Positions 53,429 to 61,873 are shown, counted from the stretch's first letter. The stretch is 64,000 bases of DNA from Agarivorans gilvus (GCF_001420915.1 NZ_CP013021.1:2201001-2265000); one strand, 5' to 3'. Made by a program: numbers and translations. The notes: generated by a model from the letters alone, not told the origin.

Positions 53429-54106
53429 GTGCAGTTGTATACCTTTGGCGCGCCTCGGGTCGGTTTGGCAGGTTTTGCTAGCGCTAATACTAATAGAATA
53501 AATATGATCTATCGTTGCACTCACGGAGCCGACGTGGTGCCTAAGGTGCCGCTTTGGCCTTTTGTGCATTCACCCTACAAAGGTTTTGAATTTCGTTTAG
53601 ATGCTGGCCAAGGTATAAATCCTAGCGCCCATGGTATGGATCCTTTAGCTGGCGCGGTACCTGGTTATTTGACCACCGCGCGAGGAGAAGATTGGGGCTC
53701 TTTACAAAAAGCGGCCAATGGTTTTCTTCACCCTGTACGCCTAGATTACGATAAGCGTAATCAGGCTAGTTATAGTAACTATTGGACAGAGCGCTTAAGT
53801 GCAGCTCTCATTACCTTGCTTAAAGACACTGGTTATTATTCAGCAGTAGTGCTTCAAGGTGCGATTAGCGCTGGAGCTACGCTATACGATTTTATTGCTC
53901 AAACATTAGTTAAAATCGCTGATGCAGGTAAAACAGCGGCTTCACAAGTAAAAGGCTTACTGGGTCATATGCTGGTATTTGCGGGAGCAGCAAGTTCAAT
54001 CGTAAAAGATTTAAGCTATAAAACAATTAGAGACATTTTTAACAAAATGCTTAAGCGTCTTTACCGCGGTGTAAATGAGGCGATTAATCGGGTACACCTC
54101 CGATAA
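53429..54106 (+). pseudogene. Class 3 lipase, 3' fragment
   Basis: The frame continues from the IS edge: VQLYTFGAPRVGLAGFASANTN, the conserved region that follows the nucleophile elbow in class 3 lipases. IYRCTHGADVVPKVPLWPF follows, where the active-site Asp (GADVVPK) lies. YLTTARGEDWG comes next, and then a 120-residue helical, hydrophobic C-terminal tail. The GHSLGG serine motif and everything before it are missing, so it is inactive. The gene probably encoded a secreted or effector phospholipase. Together with the 5' fragment at 52263 it represents one gene. Confidence 0.75.
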
Positions 54107-54217
54107 TATAGGCTTTTAAAGCATCATCCCAACGATAGGCAAACCGATCAAAGGTGGTGTTATGGAAACCTTGATTCTTAAGACTTTATCAAACGGTCAT
54201 GTTACCGCTTAACACTT

Positions 54218-54272
54218 AAAAAAGGGAGCCAATGGCTCCCTTCATCATTCACAGCAAACAGCCTTTATAACT
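54218..54272 (-). repeat. Direct repeat 2 bracketing the lipase module (includes a terminator)
   Basis: It contains the hairpin GGGAGCC / GGCTCCC followed on the minus strand by a T run, which is the terminator of the YeeE/YedE genes, and the end of that coding sequence. It is nearly identical to 51403-51454. Confidence 0.8.
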
Positions 54273-54693
54273 TGGCGCTATTAAAGAACTGCTTGCTGGC
54301 ATAATGGCCTATTAACATGCTGGCGAAAAACCAGTAAATCACCACATCACCACGTAATAGACTAGCCACAGCTGGCCCAGGGCAAATACCCACCATGCCC
54401 CAGCCGATGCCGAAGATCACCGAACCAATGATCAAGCGTTTGGTAATCGCCTGCTTGCTAGAGACACAGCGGTATTCATCACCATTAACAGCGCAGCTAC
54501 GCGGCTTAATAATGAAGTGATAGAAAGGGATAAACACCAATAGCGCCCCGCCAATCACAAAGGCTAGGCTGGCGTCCCAGTTACCGGCTAGGTCGAGAAA
54601 ATTAATCACTTTGTTTGGGTCAACCATTTGCGAAATGTTCATGCCCAAGCCAAATAATAGGCCGGTTATAATACCCACAATCACCTTATACAT
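54265..54693 (-). CDS. YeeE/YedE family sulfur transporter, second half-subunit
   Basis: A protein of about 142 aa from MYKVIVGIITGLLFGLGMNISQM at 54693; the longer open frame to 54843 overlaps the preceding gene and is rejected. It has four membrane helices with the half-repeat motif GIGWGMVGICPGPAVASL, which carries the conserved Cys of YeeE/YedE transporters. A soluble loop holds two more Cys (SCAVNGDEYRCVSS). Relatives (TsuA, PmpB) move thiosulfate or sulfur. The start codon overlaps the stop of the first half-gene by 8 bp, indicating coupled translation. Confidence 0.9.
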   Translation of the reverse strand: MYKVIVGIITGLLFGLGMNISQMVDPNKVINFLDLAGNWDASLAFVIGGALLVFIPFYHFIIKPRSCAVNGDEYRCVSSKQAITKRLIIGSVIFGIGWGMVGICPGPAVASLLRGDVVIYWFFASMLIGHYASKQFFNSAKL

Positions 54694-55114
54694 GCGCCGC
54701 CCCCAAGTAGTTTGACGCACCCACCACCAAAATGGCGGTAAGCATAAATACTCCGGTTGCGACAATAGAGCGCGGCGAAAAACGGCCGATGCCACAAATA
54801 CCGTGACCACTGGTACAGCCATTAGCCAATTGCGTACCAACACCCACCGCTAAACCGGCCATTGCTACCCAAGATAAGGAGTAATCAGGGATCACCGGCA
54901 CGGCAATGCCCATCGGTTGAGTGAGTAAAACACTCACTGCCATAGCCGCAATAAAGGCCACACGCCAAGGCCACTCTTGTTTGCTAGAGCCAAAAATGCC
55001 ACCCAGTACACCGCTAATGCCGGCTGTTCTGCCACTTAATAGCAGTAATAAAGACGCAGACAAGCCCAAAAGCATGCCCCCCAACAGGGCGCTCCATGGG
55101 GTAAAGTTATGCAT
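54686..55114 (-). CDS. YeeE/YedE family sulfur transporter, first half-subunit
   Basis: A protein of about 142 aa from MHNFTPWSALLGGMLLGLSASLLLLLSG at 55114. It has four membrane helices, GRTAGISGVLGGI after the first, and the conserved GTQLANGCTSGHGICGIGRFSPRS segment with two Cys that bind the sulfur substrate in the family. It forms one unit with the following half-gene, the PmpA/PmpB arrangement often controlled by BigR. The ArsR-type gene at 55169 lies just upstream on the same strand. Confidence 0.92.
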   Translation of the reverse strand: MHNFTPWSALLGGMLLGLSASLLLLLSGRTAGISGVLGGIFGSSKQEWPWRVAFIAAMAVSVLLTQPMGIAVPVIPDYSLSWVAMAGLAVGVGTQLANGCTSGHGICGIGRFSPRSIVATGVFMLTAILVVGASNYLGAAHV

Positions 55115-55168
55115 AACACACTCCAAATATAAAAATTAAAACCAAAGCTGTTGAGTGTTAGGGGGAGG

Positions 55169-55465
55169 TTAGGAGCAGAATTGCTGCTGTAAACTATCCA
55201 ACAAACGCTTTATCCGAGGCTCGGCCAAGGAGTAATACACGTTTTGGGCTTCTTTGCGCACTTTTACCAAATGGCTCTCACGCAGCACCTTTAAGTGCTG
55301 AGAAAAAGCCGACTGGCTATTTTGGCTATGGTGGCGCAATTCTGTTACGCCCATTTCACCGTCGCTAAGCAAACACAGCACCACTAAACGGTCTGGATGC
55401 GCAATGGTTTTTAGCAAATCACTGACTAACTGTGCGTTTTCACGCATTGCTAATATGTCCTGCAT
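55169..55465 (-). CDS. ArsR-family repressor, BigR/SqrR/YgaV-like persulfide sensor
   Basis: A 98-aa winged-helix protein (LVSDLLKTIAHPDRLVVLCLLSDGEMGVTELRHHSQNSQSAFSQHLKVLRESHLVKVRKEAQNVYYSLAEPRIKRLLDSLQQQF). It has two Cys, at residues 31 and 97. Their spacing of 66 equals that of the redox pair in SqrR (41/107) and BigR (42/108), which form a polysulfide bridge and release DNA when persulfides rise. It is divergent from the DUF2892/reductase genes and upstream of the sulfur transporter genes. Two short palindromes lie in the divergent gap. Confidence 0.92.
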   Translation of the reverse strand: MQDILAMRENAQLVSDLLKTIAHPDRLVVLCLLSDGEMGVTELRHHSQNSQSAFSQHLKVLRESHLVKVRKEAQNVYYSLAEPRIKRLLDSLQQQFCS

Positions 55466-55510
55466 ACATCCCCCTTACTAATCATTGCTAGCGATTATAC
55501 AAAACCAATA

Positions 55511-55530
55511 AAATTAGTCAAAGCTAATTT
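55511..55530. promoter_or_regulatory. Palindrome AAATTAG-N6-CTAATTT, probable repressor site
   Basis: A perfect 7-bp inverted repeat in the gap between the ArsR-type gene and the DUF2892 gene. The AT-rich form agrees with BigR-type operators. It is placed to cover both divergent promoters. Confidence 0.6.
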
Positions 55531-55557
55531 AGACATTTTTAAATTAGATACTTGCGA

Positions 55558-55573
55558 ATTAGAACTTTCTAAT
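55558..55573. promoter_or_regulatory. Palindrome ATTAGAA-CT-TTCTAAT, second probable repressor site
   Basis: A perfect 7-bp inverted repeat 34 bp before the DUF2892 start codon. It shares the ATTAG / CTAAT arms with the site at 55511. Confidence 0.6.
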
Positions 55574-55606
55574 ATAGAGTAAGGTAAACTAAAAAGGAGA
55601 ACGATT

Positions 55607-55792
55607 ATGTCTTTGGAAAATGTAGTACGTCTGTTTGCTGGTGCCATGGTGTTGCTGTCCATTGCTCTTACTCATTGGGTTCATCCTAACTTTGTTTGGT
55701 TTACGGTATTTGTGGGTGCCAACCTGATGCAAAGCTCGCTCACCGGATTTTGCCCTGCGGCAATGATCTTTAAGCGACTCGGCTTTAAGTAG
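55607..55792 (+). CDS. DUF2892 family inner-membrane protein (YgaP membrane-domain-like)
   Basis: A 61-aa protein with two membrane helices (VVRLFAGAMVLLSIALTHW and WFTVFVGANLMQSSLTG). It has the conserved end FCPAAMIFKRLGFK, whose Cys is typical of DUF2892. In E. coli YgaP this region anchors a rhodanese domain. Here it stands alone and precedes a rhodanese-containing reductase, so it may pass sulfane sulfur at the membrane. AAAGGAGA precedes the ATG. Confidence 0.93.
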   Translation: MSLENVVRLFAGAMVLLSIALTHWVHPNFVWFTVFVGANLMQSSLTGFCPAAMIFKRLGFK

Positions 55793-55808
55793 AGATTATT
55801 TGATATTA

Positions 55809-55845
55809 ATCAACTGACTAGATACTTATTTTCTAGTCAGTTGAT
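55809..55845. other. Strong 14-bp inverted repeat between the DUF2892 and reductase genes
   Basis: Arms ATCAACTGACTAGA and TCTAGTCAGTTGAT are perfectly complementary, with a 9-nt AT-rich loop. It is not followed by a T run, so it is more likely an mRNA-processing or stability hairpin, or an operator, than a terminator. Confidence 0.6.
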
Positions 55846-55881
55846 AGACAAGACTATAGTTTAAATTTTGTGGAGATAGTT

Positions 55882-57573
55882 ATGCGTAAGATTGTTATTG
55901 TGGGTGGTGTTGCCGGGGGCGCATCAGCTGCTGCTAGAGCTCGTCGTTTAAGCGAAGATGCTGAAATCATCATGTTAGAACGAGGGCCGTTTATTTCCTT
56001 TGCAAACTGTGGTCTTCCCTATCATATCGGTGGCGACATCGAGCAACGTGACGCCTTGCTATTACAGACCCCGGAAAGCTTTAAGGCACGTTTTAATGTT
56101 GATGTGCGGGTGCAGCACGAAGTATTGAGCATCGACCGCCAACAAAAAACCGTCACCATTCGTGACCTAATCAACCAACAAGATTACCAAGAAAGCTACG
56201 ACGCCTTAGTGCTTAGCCCTGGCGCAGCACCCATTGTGCCGCCCATTCCTGGTATTCAAAATGCCCGTACCTTCTCGCTGCGTAATGTGCCCGATATGGA
56301 CAAAATCATTGCCAGCATCGACAACAATAAGCCCAAACATGCCACCGTAGTGGGTGGTGGTTTTATTGGTATTGAAATGGCCGAAGCCTTAATCCAACGC
56401 GGCATTAATACCAGTTTGATAGAACTGGCTCCGCAAATTATGGCGCCGGTAGACCCAGAAATGGCCAGTCCCTTACACCAAGAGCTGCGCCATCACGGGG
56501 TAGATTTACGTCTAGGCGTAGCCTTAGAAGCGGTATTTGCCCCCGCCGGCGAAGAAACCAAAGAAGAACTCGCTAACGAAGACAGCGAAATACTGCAATT
56601 ACGTTTAAGCAATGGCGAAGTGCTAGAAACCGAATTGCTGATCATGGCGATTGGGGTAAAACCCGAAACCACCCTCGCCAAGTTAGCCGGTTTGGAGCTA
56701 GGTGAACTGGGCGGTATTAAGGTGAACGCTAAGCTACAAACTTCTGATCCAGCGATTTATGCCGTGGGCGATGCCATTGAAGACCCAGAGTTTGTTACCG
56801 GTGACGCCGCCTTAATCCCCTTAGCGGGGCCGGCTAACCGCCAAGGCCGCATGGCGGCAAACAACATCTTTGGCGCGAACGAGCAATACCAACGCAGCCA
56901 AGGCACCGCCATTTGTAAGATTTTCGATGTCGCGGTGGCCTCTACTGGTTTAAATGAAAAAACCTTACAACGTAAAGGCTTAGACTACAACAAAGTGTAT
57001 GTACACGCGGCCAGCCATGCCAGCTACTACCCGGGTGCTCATCCGGTCACTTTAAAATTGTTATTCCACCCAGAAAGCGGGGTGATTTATGGTGCTCAAG
57101 CCACTGGTAAAGATGGCATCGATAAACGTATCGACGTATTAGCGGTAGCGCAACGCGCCGGCATGAGTGTATTTGACTTACAACACCTAGAGCTGACCTA
57201 CGCACCACCATTTGGTAGCGCTAAAGATGTCATTAACCAAGCCGGTTTTGTCGCAGCCAACAGCATTTCTGGCAATACTCGCCTGTGTCACAGTGACGAA
57301 ATTAACCAAGCCAGCGAGCAGCAGCTCATTTTGGATGTGCGCAACCCCGGTGAGCTAGAAAAACTCGGTGCCATTCCCGGCGCGGTAAATATTCCGGTAG
57401 ACCAACTCCGTGAGCGAATTAACGAGCTACCTAAAGACAAGGAGATCTTAGTTTACTGCATGGTGGGCTTACGCGGTAACGTGGCTTATCGTCAGTTGGT
57501 CAACCATGGCTTTAAGGCGAAAAACCTAACCGGAGGTTACAAAACCTGGTTAGCTTATCAAGCCAGCCATTAA
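55882..57573 (+). CDS. FAD-dependent CoA-disulfide/persulfide reductase with rhodanese domain
   Basis: A protein of about 563 aa from MRKIVIVGGVAGGASAAARARRLSE at 55882, with GGAG before it. The FAD-binding N-terminus is followed by SFANCGLPYHIGG with active-site Cys43. The NADH-binding segment is ATVVGGGFIGIEMAEALIQRG. DPAIYAVGDAIE and a dimerisation domain follow. The last 100 residues are a rhodanese domain with catalytic Cys near 526 (VYCMVGLRGN). The layout equals Npsr of Shewanella loihica, which reduces CoA-persulfide and polysulfide to sulfide. It stands in the operon controlled by the ArsR-type sensor. Confidence 0.94.
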   Translation: MRKIVIVGGVAGGASAAARARRLSEDAEIIMLERGPFISFANCGLPYHIGGDIEQRDALLLQTPESFKARFNVDVRVQHEVLSIDRQQKTVTIRDLINQQDYQESYDALVLSPGAAPIVPPIPGIQNARTFSLRNVPDMDKIIASIDNNKPKHATVVGGGFIGIEMAEALIQRGINTSLIELAPQIMAPVDPEMASPLHQELRHHGVDLRLGVALEAVFAPAGEETKEELANEDSEILQLRLSNGEVLETELLIMAIGVKPETTLAKLAGLELGELGGIKVNAKLQTSDPAIYAVGDAIEDPEFVTGDAALIPLAGPANRQGRMAANNIFGANEQYQRSQGTAICKIFDVAVASTGLNEKTLQRKGLDYNKVYVHAASHASYYPGAHPVTLKLLFHPESGVIYGAQATGKDGIDKRIDVLAVAQRAGMSVFDLQHLELTYAPPFGSAKDVINQAGFVAANSISGNTRLCHSDEINQASEQQLILDVRNPGELEKLGAIPGAVNIPVDQLRERINELPKDKEILVYCMVGLRGNVAYRQLVNHGFKAKNLTGGYKTWLAYQASH

Positions 57574-57625
57574 GCATCATAGCAGCAGCGCTAAACCTAG
57601 CGCTGCTTCATCAGGAGGGGAATAA

Positions 57626-58639
57626 ATGCAAGGTCTGCTGATTACATTAACCGCGCTGCTAATGTTAGCGGCCAACCCATTACAGGCACAAAGCAATGCC
57701 GAACAGAGCATAACCGTGAGTGCCCAAACTCGTCCCATTACAGTAGAACTAGATGCCGTCATCGAAGCTGTTGATGCCGCCACCCTAGCCGCTCAAACCT
57801 CTGGCCGAGTGCTTAACCTTTATTACGATGTTAACGACTTTGTCGAAAAAGATGCGGTAATACTAGAAATTACCCGTACCCAACAGTCTGCTGCTTATGC
57901 CGCCGCCGAAGCCCAGCTCAACCAAGCTACCGCAAAAAATATTGAGGCGCAGCGCCATTGGCAACGGCTCGCTAAACTGTATCCTCAAGGGGCCATCTCC
58001 AAAGGCCAACTTGACCAAGCCGAAGCCGATGCCAAAGCCGCGGCCAGTGCAGTAAACGCCGCCAAAGCCAGCCTCATTCAGGCCAAAGAAACCCTAGACT
58101 ACACCGTGGTTAAAGCGCCCTTTTCCGGTGTGGTTACACAGCGCCACATTCATCGTGGCGAAACCATCAGTGTGGGCCAAGCGCTCTACTCTGGTTACTC
58201 CCTAGAAAACATGCGCGCGGTGGCGAATATTCCACAGCGCTACCTGGCGATGATCAACAGCGATACGCTATTTAGCCTTGAGCAAAACGGCCAAATGCTA
58301 CAATCCCAAGACTACACCCTATTTAGCCATGCCGACCCACAGTCGCATTCCTTTAAAATTCGCCTTAACTTGCCCAATCAAGCCTACCAGCTTTATCCCG
58401 GCACGTGGGCCAAATTAAGCTTTAGTTATGGGCAACGCCAACAAATTTGGATCCCTCATTCGGCCGTGGTACAGCGCAATGAACTGAGCGCCGTCTACCG
58501 CAAAACCGAGCAGGGTTATCAACTCAGCCAAGTGCGTCTAGGTAAGGTGCAAGGCGAGCAAATACAAGTGCTTGCTGGCTTAGAAGAAGGCGATGAAATC
58601 GCATTGTCGGCCTACCAAACCCTACTAAACAAGGAGTAA
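57626..58639 (+). CDS. RND efflux periplasmic adaptor in the sulfur cluster
   Basis: A 337-aa protein. A signal peptide (LLITLTALLMLAANPLQAQ) leads to a lipoyl half (DAATLAAQTSGRVLNLYYDVNDFVEKDAVILEI). A long Ala-rich coiled coil follows (YAAAEAQLNQATAKNIEAQRHWQRLAKLYPQGAISKGQLDQAEADAKAAASAVNAAKASL). Then come the second lipoyl half (KAPFSGVVTQRHIHRGETISVGQAL) and beta-barrel domains. AGGAGGGGAA precedes the ATG. It begins 52 bp after the reductase gene and 3 bp before the permease gene, so it is cotranscribed with the sulfur genes. Confidence 0.93.
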   Translation: MQGLLITLTALLMLAANPLQAQSNAEQSITVSAQTRPITVELDAVIEAVDAATLAAQTSGRVLNLYYDVNDFVEKDAVILEITRTQQSAAYAAAEAQLNQATAKNIEAQRHWQRLAKLYPQGAISKGQLDQAEADAKAAASAVNAAKASLIQAKETLDYTVVKAPFSGVVTQRHIHRGETISVGQALYSGYSLENMRAVANIPQRYLAMINSDTLFSLEQNGQMLQSQDYTLFSHADPQSHSFKIRLNLPNQAYQLYPGTWAKLSFSYGQRQQIWIPHSAVVQRNELSAVYRKTEQGYQLSQVRLGKVQGEQIQVLAGLEEGDEIALSAYQTLLNKE

Positions 58640-58642
58640 GCC

Positions 58643-61600
58643 ATGGGTATTGCAGGACGCATAGGCGAGCGCTTTTTACATTCCCCCATCACCCCCTTGT
58701 TAGCTTTAGTGGGTCTATTGCTGGGGATCTTCTCGGTGATTATTACCCCCAAAGAAGAAGAGCCACAAATTGATGTCACCTTTGCTGACGTTTACATTCC
58801 CTTTCCCGGCGCCAGCCCCAAAGAGGTAGAGAACTTAGTCACCCTGCCTGCGGAAAAACTGATTTCCGAACTCAATGGCATCGATACTCTGTACTCCTTT
58901 TCGCAGCCCAATGGCGCGATGATCATCGTGGTATTTGAAGTGGGAGTCGCCCGTAACGACGCCATAGTGAGTCTGTACAACCAGCTGTACGCCAACCTCG
59001 ATCGCCTGCCCAGCGCAGCAGGAGTAGGCCAGCCCTTAATTAAACCACGCGCCATTGACGATGTGCCGATTGTTAGCCTGTCGCTATGGGATGAAAGCCA
59101 ACAGCTCAGCCCCTATGAGCTTACCCAAATTGCCCATAGCCTAGAAACCGAGTTAAAGCGGCTGCCCGGCACTAAAGATGTTTATACCCTAGGCGAGCAG
59201 CCTATGGTGGCCTCGCTGCGTTTAGATCCGCTCAAGCTAAATGCCTACGGCGTTGAATTCAAACAGATTGCTCAACAACTACAAGCCAATAACTACCAAT
59301 CTCAACTGGCTGACTTAGTCCAAGATAATCAAGTCATTAAGGTTCAAAGCGGGCAGTTTTTAAGCAGCGTTAAAGAACTAGAAAACTTGGTGGTGGGCAG
59401 TCATCAGCAACAAGCGGTATTTTTAGCCGATGTTGCCGAGATCACCCTTGGCCCCGAATTGCCTAGCCAAAACGTTTGGCTGGTTAACCAGCAAGGCACC
59501 TTTCCTTCGGTGACTATCGCCATCGCCAAACAGGCCGGTGAAAATGCCGTAGAACTGGCGCAGCGTATCGAACAACGGATTAGCCAACTAGAAAATGTAT
59601 TACTGCCACCGCAGGTTCATTACCAACTTAGCCGTAACTACGGCAGCACTGCGGCTGATAAAGCCAACACCCTAATCGGGAAACTGGTATTTGCCACCAT
59701 TGCCGTGGTGCTATTGGTGCTGCTTACCATGGGCTGGCGAGAAGCCCTAGTGGTGGGCATTGCGATTGTGATTACTTTGGCGATTACCCTATTTAGCTCG
59801 TGGGCTTGGGGCTTTACCCTTAACCGCGTGTCGCTGTTTGCGCTGATCTTCTCCATCGGTATTCTGGTAGACGATGCCATTGTGGTGGTGGAGAACATTC
59901 ACCGCCACATGGGCTTAAGCGGCGCCAGCACCAAAGCCAAACTGGCAGGGCTGATACCCGCAGCTGTAGACGAAGTGGGCGGCCCCACCATTTTGGCCAC
60001 CTTCACGGTAATTGCCGCCTTGCTGCCCATGGCCTTTGTCTCGGGCTTAATGGGCCCCTATATGAGCCCTATCCCGATTAACGCTAGCCTAGGCATGCTA
60101 ATTTCACTGTCGGTGGCCTTTATTTTGTCACCTTGGTTAAGCGCCAAGCTGCTTAAACCCAACCCTCATCATCAACCGCAAGACATTCACTCTGGCCGCT
60201 TGCATGACCTATTCCAAAAATTGATTGGCCCCTTTTTGCAGGCCAAACAAGGGCGGCGTAATCGCTCGCTACTTTGGCTGGCAGTATTACTGATGATTGC
60301 CGGAGCCGTGGCACTACCGGTCAACACTTGGGTAGTGATGAAGATGCTGCCCTTTGATAACAAATCTGAATTTCAGGTAATGGTGGACTTGCCCGAAGGC
60401 CGCAGCCTAGAGCAAAACCAGCGGCTGTTGTTTGAGCTAAGTGACTACTTAATGCAAGTGCCCGAAGTGGCCGACTTACAGCTTTATGCTGGCACCACTG
60501 CACCGATAAACTTCAACGGTTTGGTTCGCCACTACTTCATGCGTAGCAGCCAAGAGCTGGGCGATATTCAAGTTAATCTAGTGAACAAGAGTGAGCGCGA
60601 GCGCGATAGCCACAGCATTGCCAGCTCGGTTCGCCAAGGCTTGCAAGCAATTGGTGCGAACTACCAAGCCAACATTAAAGTGGTAGAAGTCCCGCCGGGG
60701 CCGCCGGTGTGGTCACCCATCGTGGCCGAGGTTTATGGCCCTAGCGATGAGATTCGCCAACAGGCCGCCCAAGCACTGAAGCAGCATTTTCAGCAAACCG
60801 CCGACATTGTGGATATCGACATCATGCTACCCGACGCTCAGCCCCAATGGCGACTCGCTATTGACCGCAGCAAAGCCGCCTTATTGGGTTTGAACTACGC
60901 CGAAATCGCTCAAGTGATTAACAGCGCGGTGGGCGGACAAGATGTGAGTGTATTGCATAGTCAGCAGCATCAATACCCCATTCCTATTCGTCTTCAATTG
61001 GCCGAAGGCGCAAAATTGGATCTACAAGCGGTATTGAACCTACGCATGCAAAACGCTCAAGGCCAAGCGATTCCTCTGAGTGAAGTGGTATCAATTAATC
61101 ACGGTCAAATTGAAATGCCGATCATGCATAAAAACAGCATCCCAATGGTGATGGTGGTGGCCGATATGGCAGGCGAGTTAGACAGCCCCCTATACGGCAT
61201 GTTTGAGATAGCCTTAAGCACCGACGATGCGGGGCTGCCACTTAAACAGCACTATATTCAGCAACCCGATGGCCTGAGTGACATTGCCATCTTATGGGAT
61301 GGAGAATGGAAAATCACCTACGAAACCTTCCGCGACATGGGGCTGGCCTATGCGGTGGGGATGATTCTGATTTACCTCTTGGTGGTGGCGCAATTTCGCT
61401 CCTACTTGGTGCCGCTGATCATCATGGCGCCCATTCCGCTGACCATTATTGGAGTATTACCGGGGCACGCGCTACTGGGTGCGCAGTTCACCGCGACCTC
61501 GATGATCGGCATGATTGCGCTGGCAGGGATTATTGTGCGTAACTCGATCTTATTGGTGGATTTCATCAGTCAGCAGGCCGCCAATGGCGTACCCTTTGCC

Positions 61601-61813
61601 GAAGCGGTAATTAGTTCGGGTGCGGTGCGAGCCAAACCGATTGTACTGACCGGCTTGGCCGCAATGATCGGCGCCCTGTTCATTCTGGATGACCCGATCT
61701 TTAATGGCCTAGCGATTAGCTTAATCTTTGGTATTTTCATCTCCACCCTACTGACCTTGGTGGTGATACCGGTATTGTACTATGCACTAATGCGCAAACG
61801 CTTTAGCGAGTAA
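58643..61813 (+). CDS. RND efflux permease in the sulfur cluster
   Basis: A 1,056-aa pump with twelve membrane helices. It begins GRIGERFLHSPITPLLALVGLLLG and EEEPQIDVTFADVYIPFPGASPKEVENLVTLPAEK. The proton relay ILVDDAIVVVENIHRH carries the Asp pair. The C-terminus contains GMIALAGIIVRNSILLVDF. The EEEPQID start is of a subgroup distinct from AcrB and commonly found beside rhodanese or reductase genes, judged from general knowledge. The substrate is unknown; export of a sulfur compound or of a toxic thiol adduct is inference. No outer-membrane channel gene is next to it. Confidence 0.94.
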   Translation: MGIAGRIGERFLHSPITPLLALVGLLLGIFSVIITPKEEEPQIDVTFADVYIPFPGASPKEVENLVTLPAEKLISELNGIDTLYSFSQPNGAMIIVVFEVGVARNDAIVSLYNQLYANLDRLPSAAGVGQPLIKPRAIDDVPIVSLSLWDESQQLSPYELTQIAHSLETELKRLPGTKDVYTLGEQPMVASLRLDPLKLNAYGVEFKQIAQQLQANNYQSQLADLVQDNQVIKVQSGQFLSSVKELENLVVGSHQQQAVFLADVAEITLGPELPSQNVWLVNQQGTFPSVTIAIAKQAGENAVELAQRIEQRISQLENVLLPPQVHYQLSRNYGSTAADKANTLIGKLVFATIAVVLLVLLTMGWREALVVGIAIVITLAITLFSSWAWGFTLNRVSLFALIFSIGILVDDAIVVVENIHRHMGLSGASTKAKLAGLIPAAVDEVGGPTILATFTVIAALLPMAFVSGLMGPYMSPIPINASLGMLISLSVAFILSPWLSAKLLKPNPHHQPQDIHSGRLHDLFQKLIGPFLQAKQGRRNRSLLWLAVLLMIAGAVALPVNTWVVMKMLPFDNKSEFQVMVDLPEGRSLEQNQRLLFELSDYLMQVPEVADLQLYAGTTAPINFNGLVRHYFMRSSQELGDIQVNLVNKSERERDSHSIASSVRQGLQAIGANYQANIKVVEVPPGPPVWSPIVAEVYGPSDEIRQQAAQALKQHFQQTADIVDIDIMLPDAQPQWRLAIDRSKAALLGLNYAEIAQVINSAVGGQDVSVLHSQQHQYPIPIRLQLAEGAKLDLQAVLNLRMQNAQGQAIPLSEVVSINHGQIEMPIMHKNSIPMVMVVADMAGELDSPLYGMFEIALSTDDAGLPLKQHYIQQPDGLSDIAILWDGEWKITYETFRDMGLAYAVGMILIYLLVVAQFRSYLVPLIIMAPIPLTIIGVLPGHALLGAQFTATSMIGMIALAGIIVRNSILLVDFISQQAANGVPFAEAVISSGAVRAKPIVLTGLAAMIGALFILDDPIFNGLAISLIFGIFISTLLTLVVIPVLYYALMRKRFSE

Positions 61814-61825
61814 ATACCAGACATA

Positions 61826-61850
61826 AAAAGGCCCGGTGTAAAAACCGGGC
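61826..61850 (-). terminator. Terminator between the RND permease and amylase genes
   Basis: Stem GCCCGG / CCGGGC with an 8-nt loop, followed on the minus strand by CCTTTTTATG. It best serves the amylase gene and may also end the permease transcript. Confidence 0.75.
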
Positions 61851-61873
61851 AAAGCTGAGACGCGAGAATTGAA

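Noticed and set aside
52366..53437. Target-site duplication around the IS903-like element
   Set aside because: The 9 bp on each side (ATTTTAAAC and GTGCAGTTG) do not match, so no duplication is claimed.
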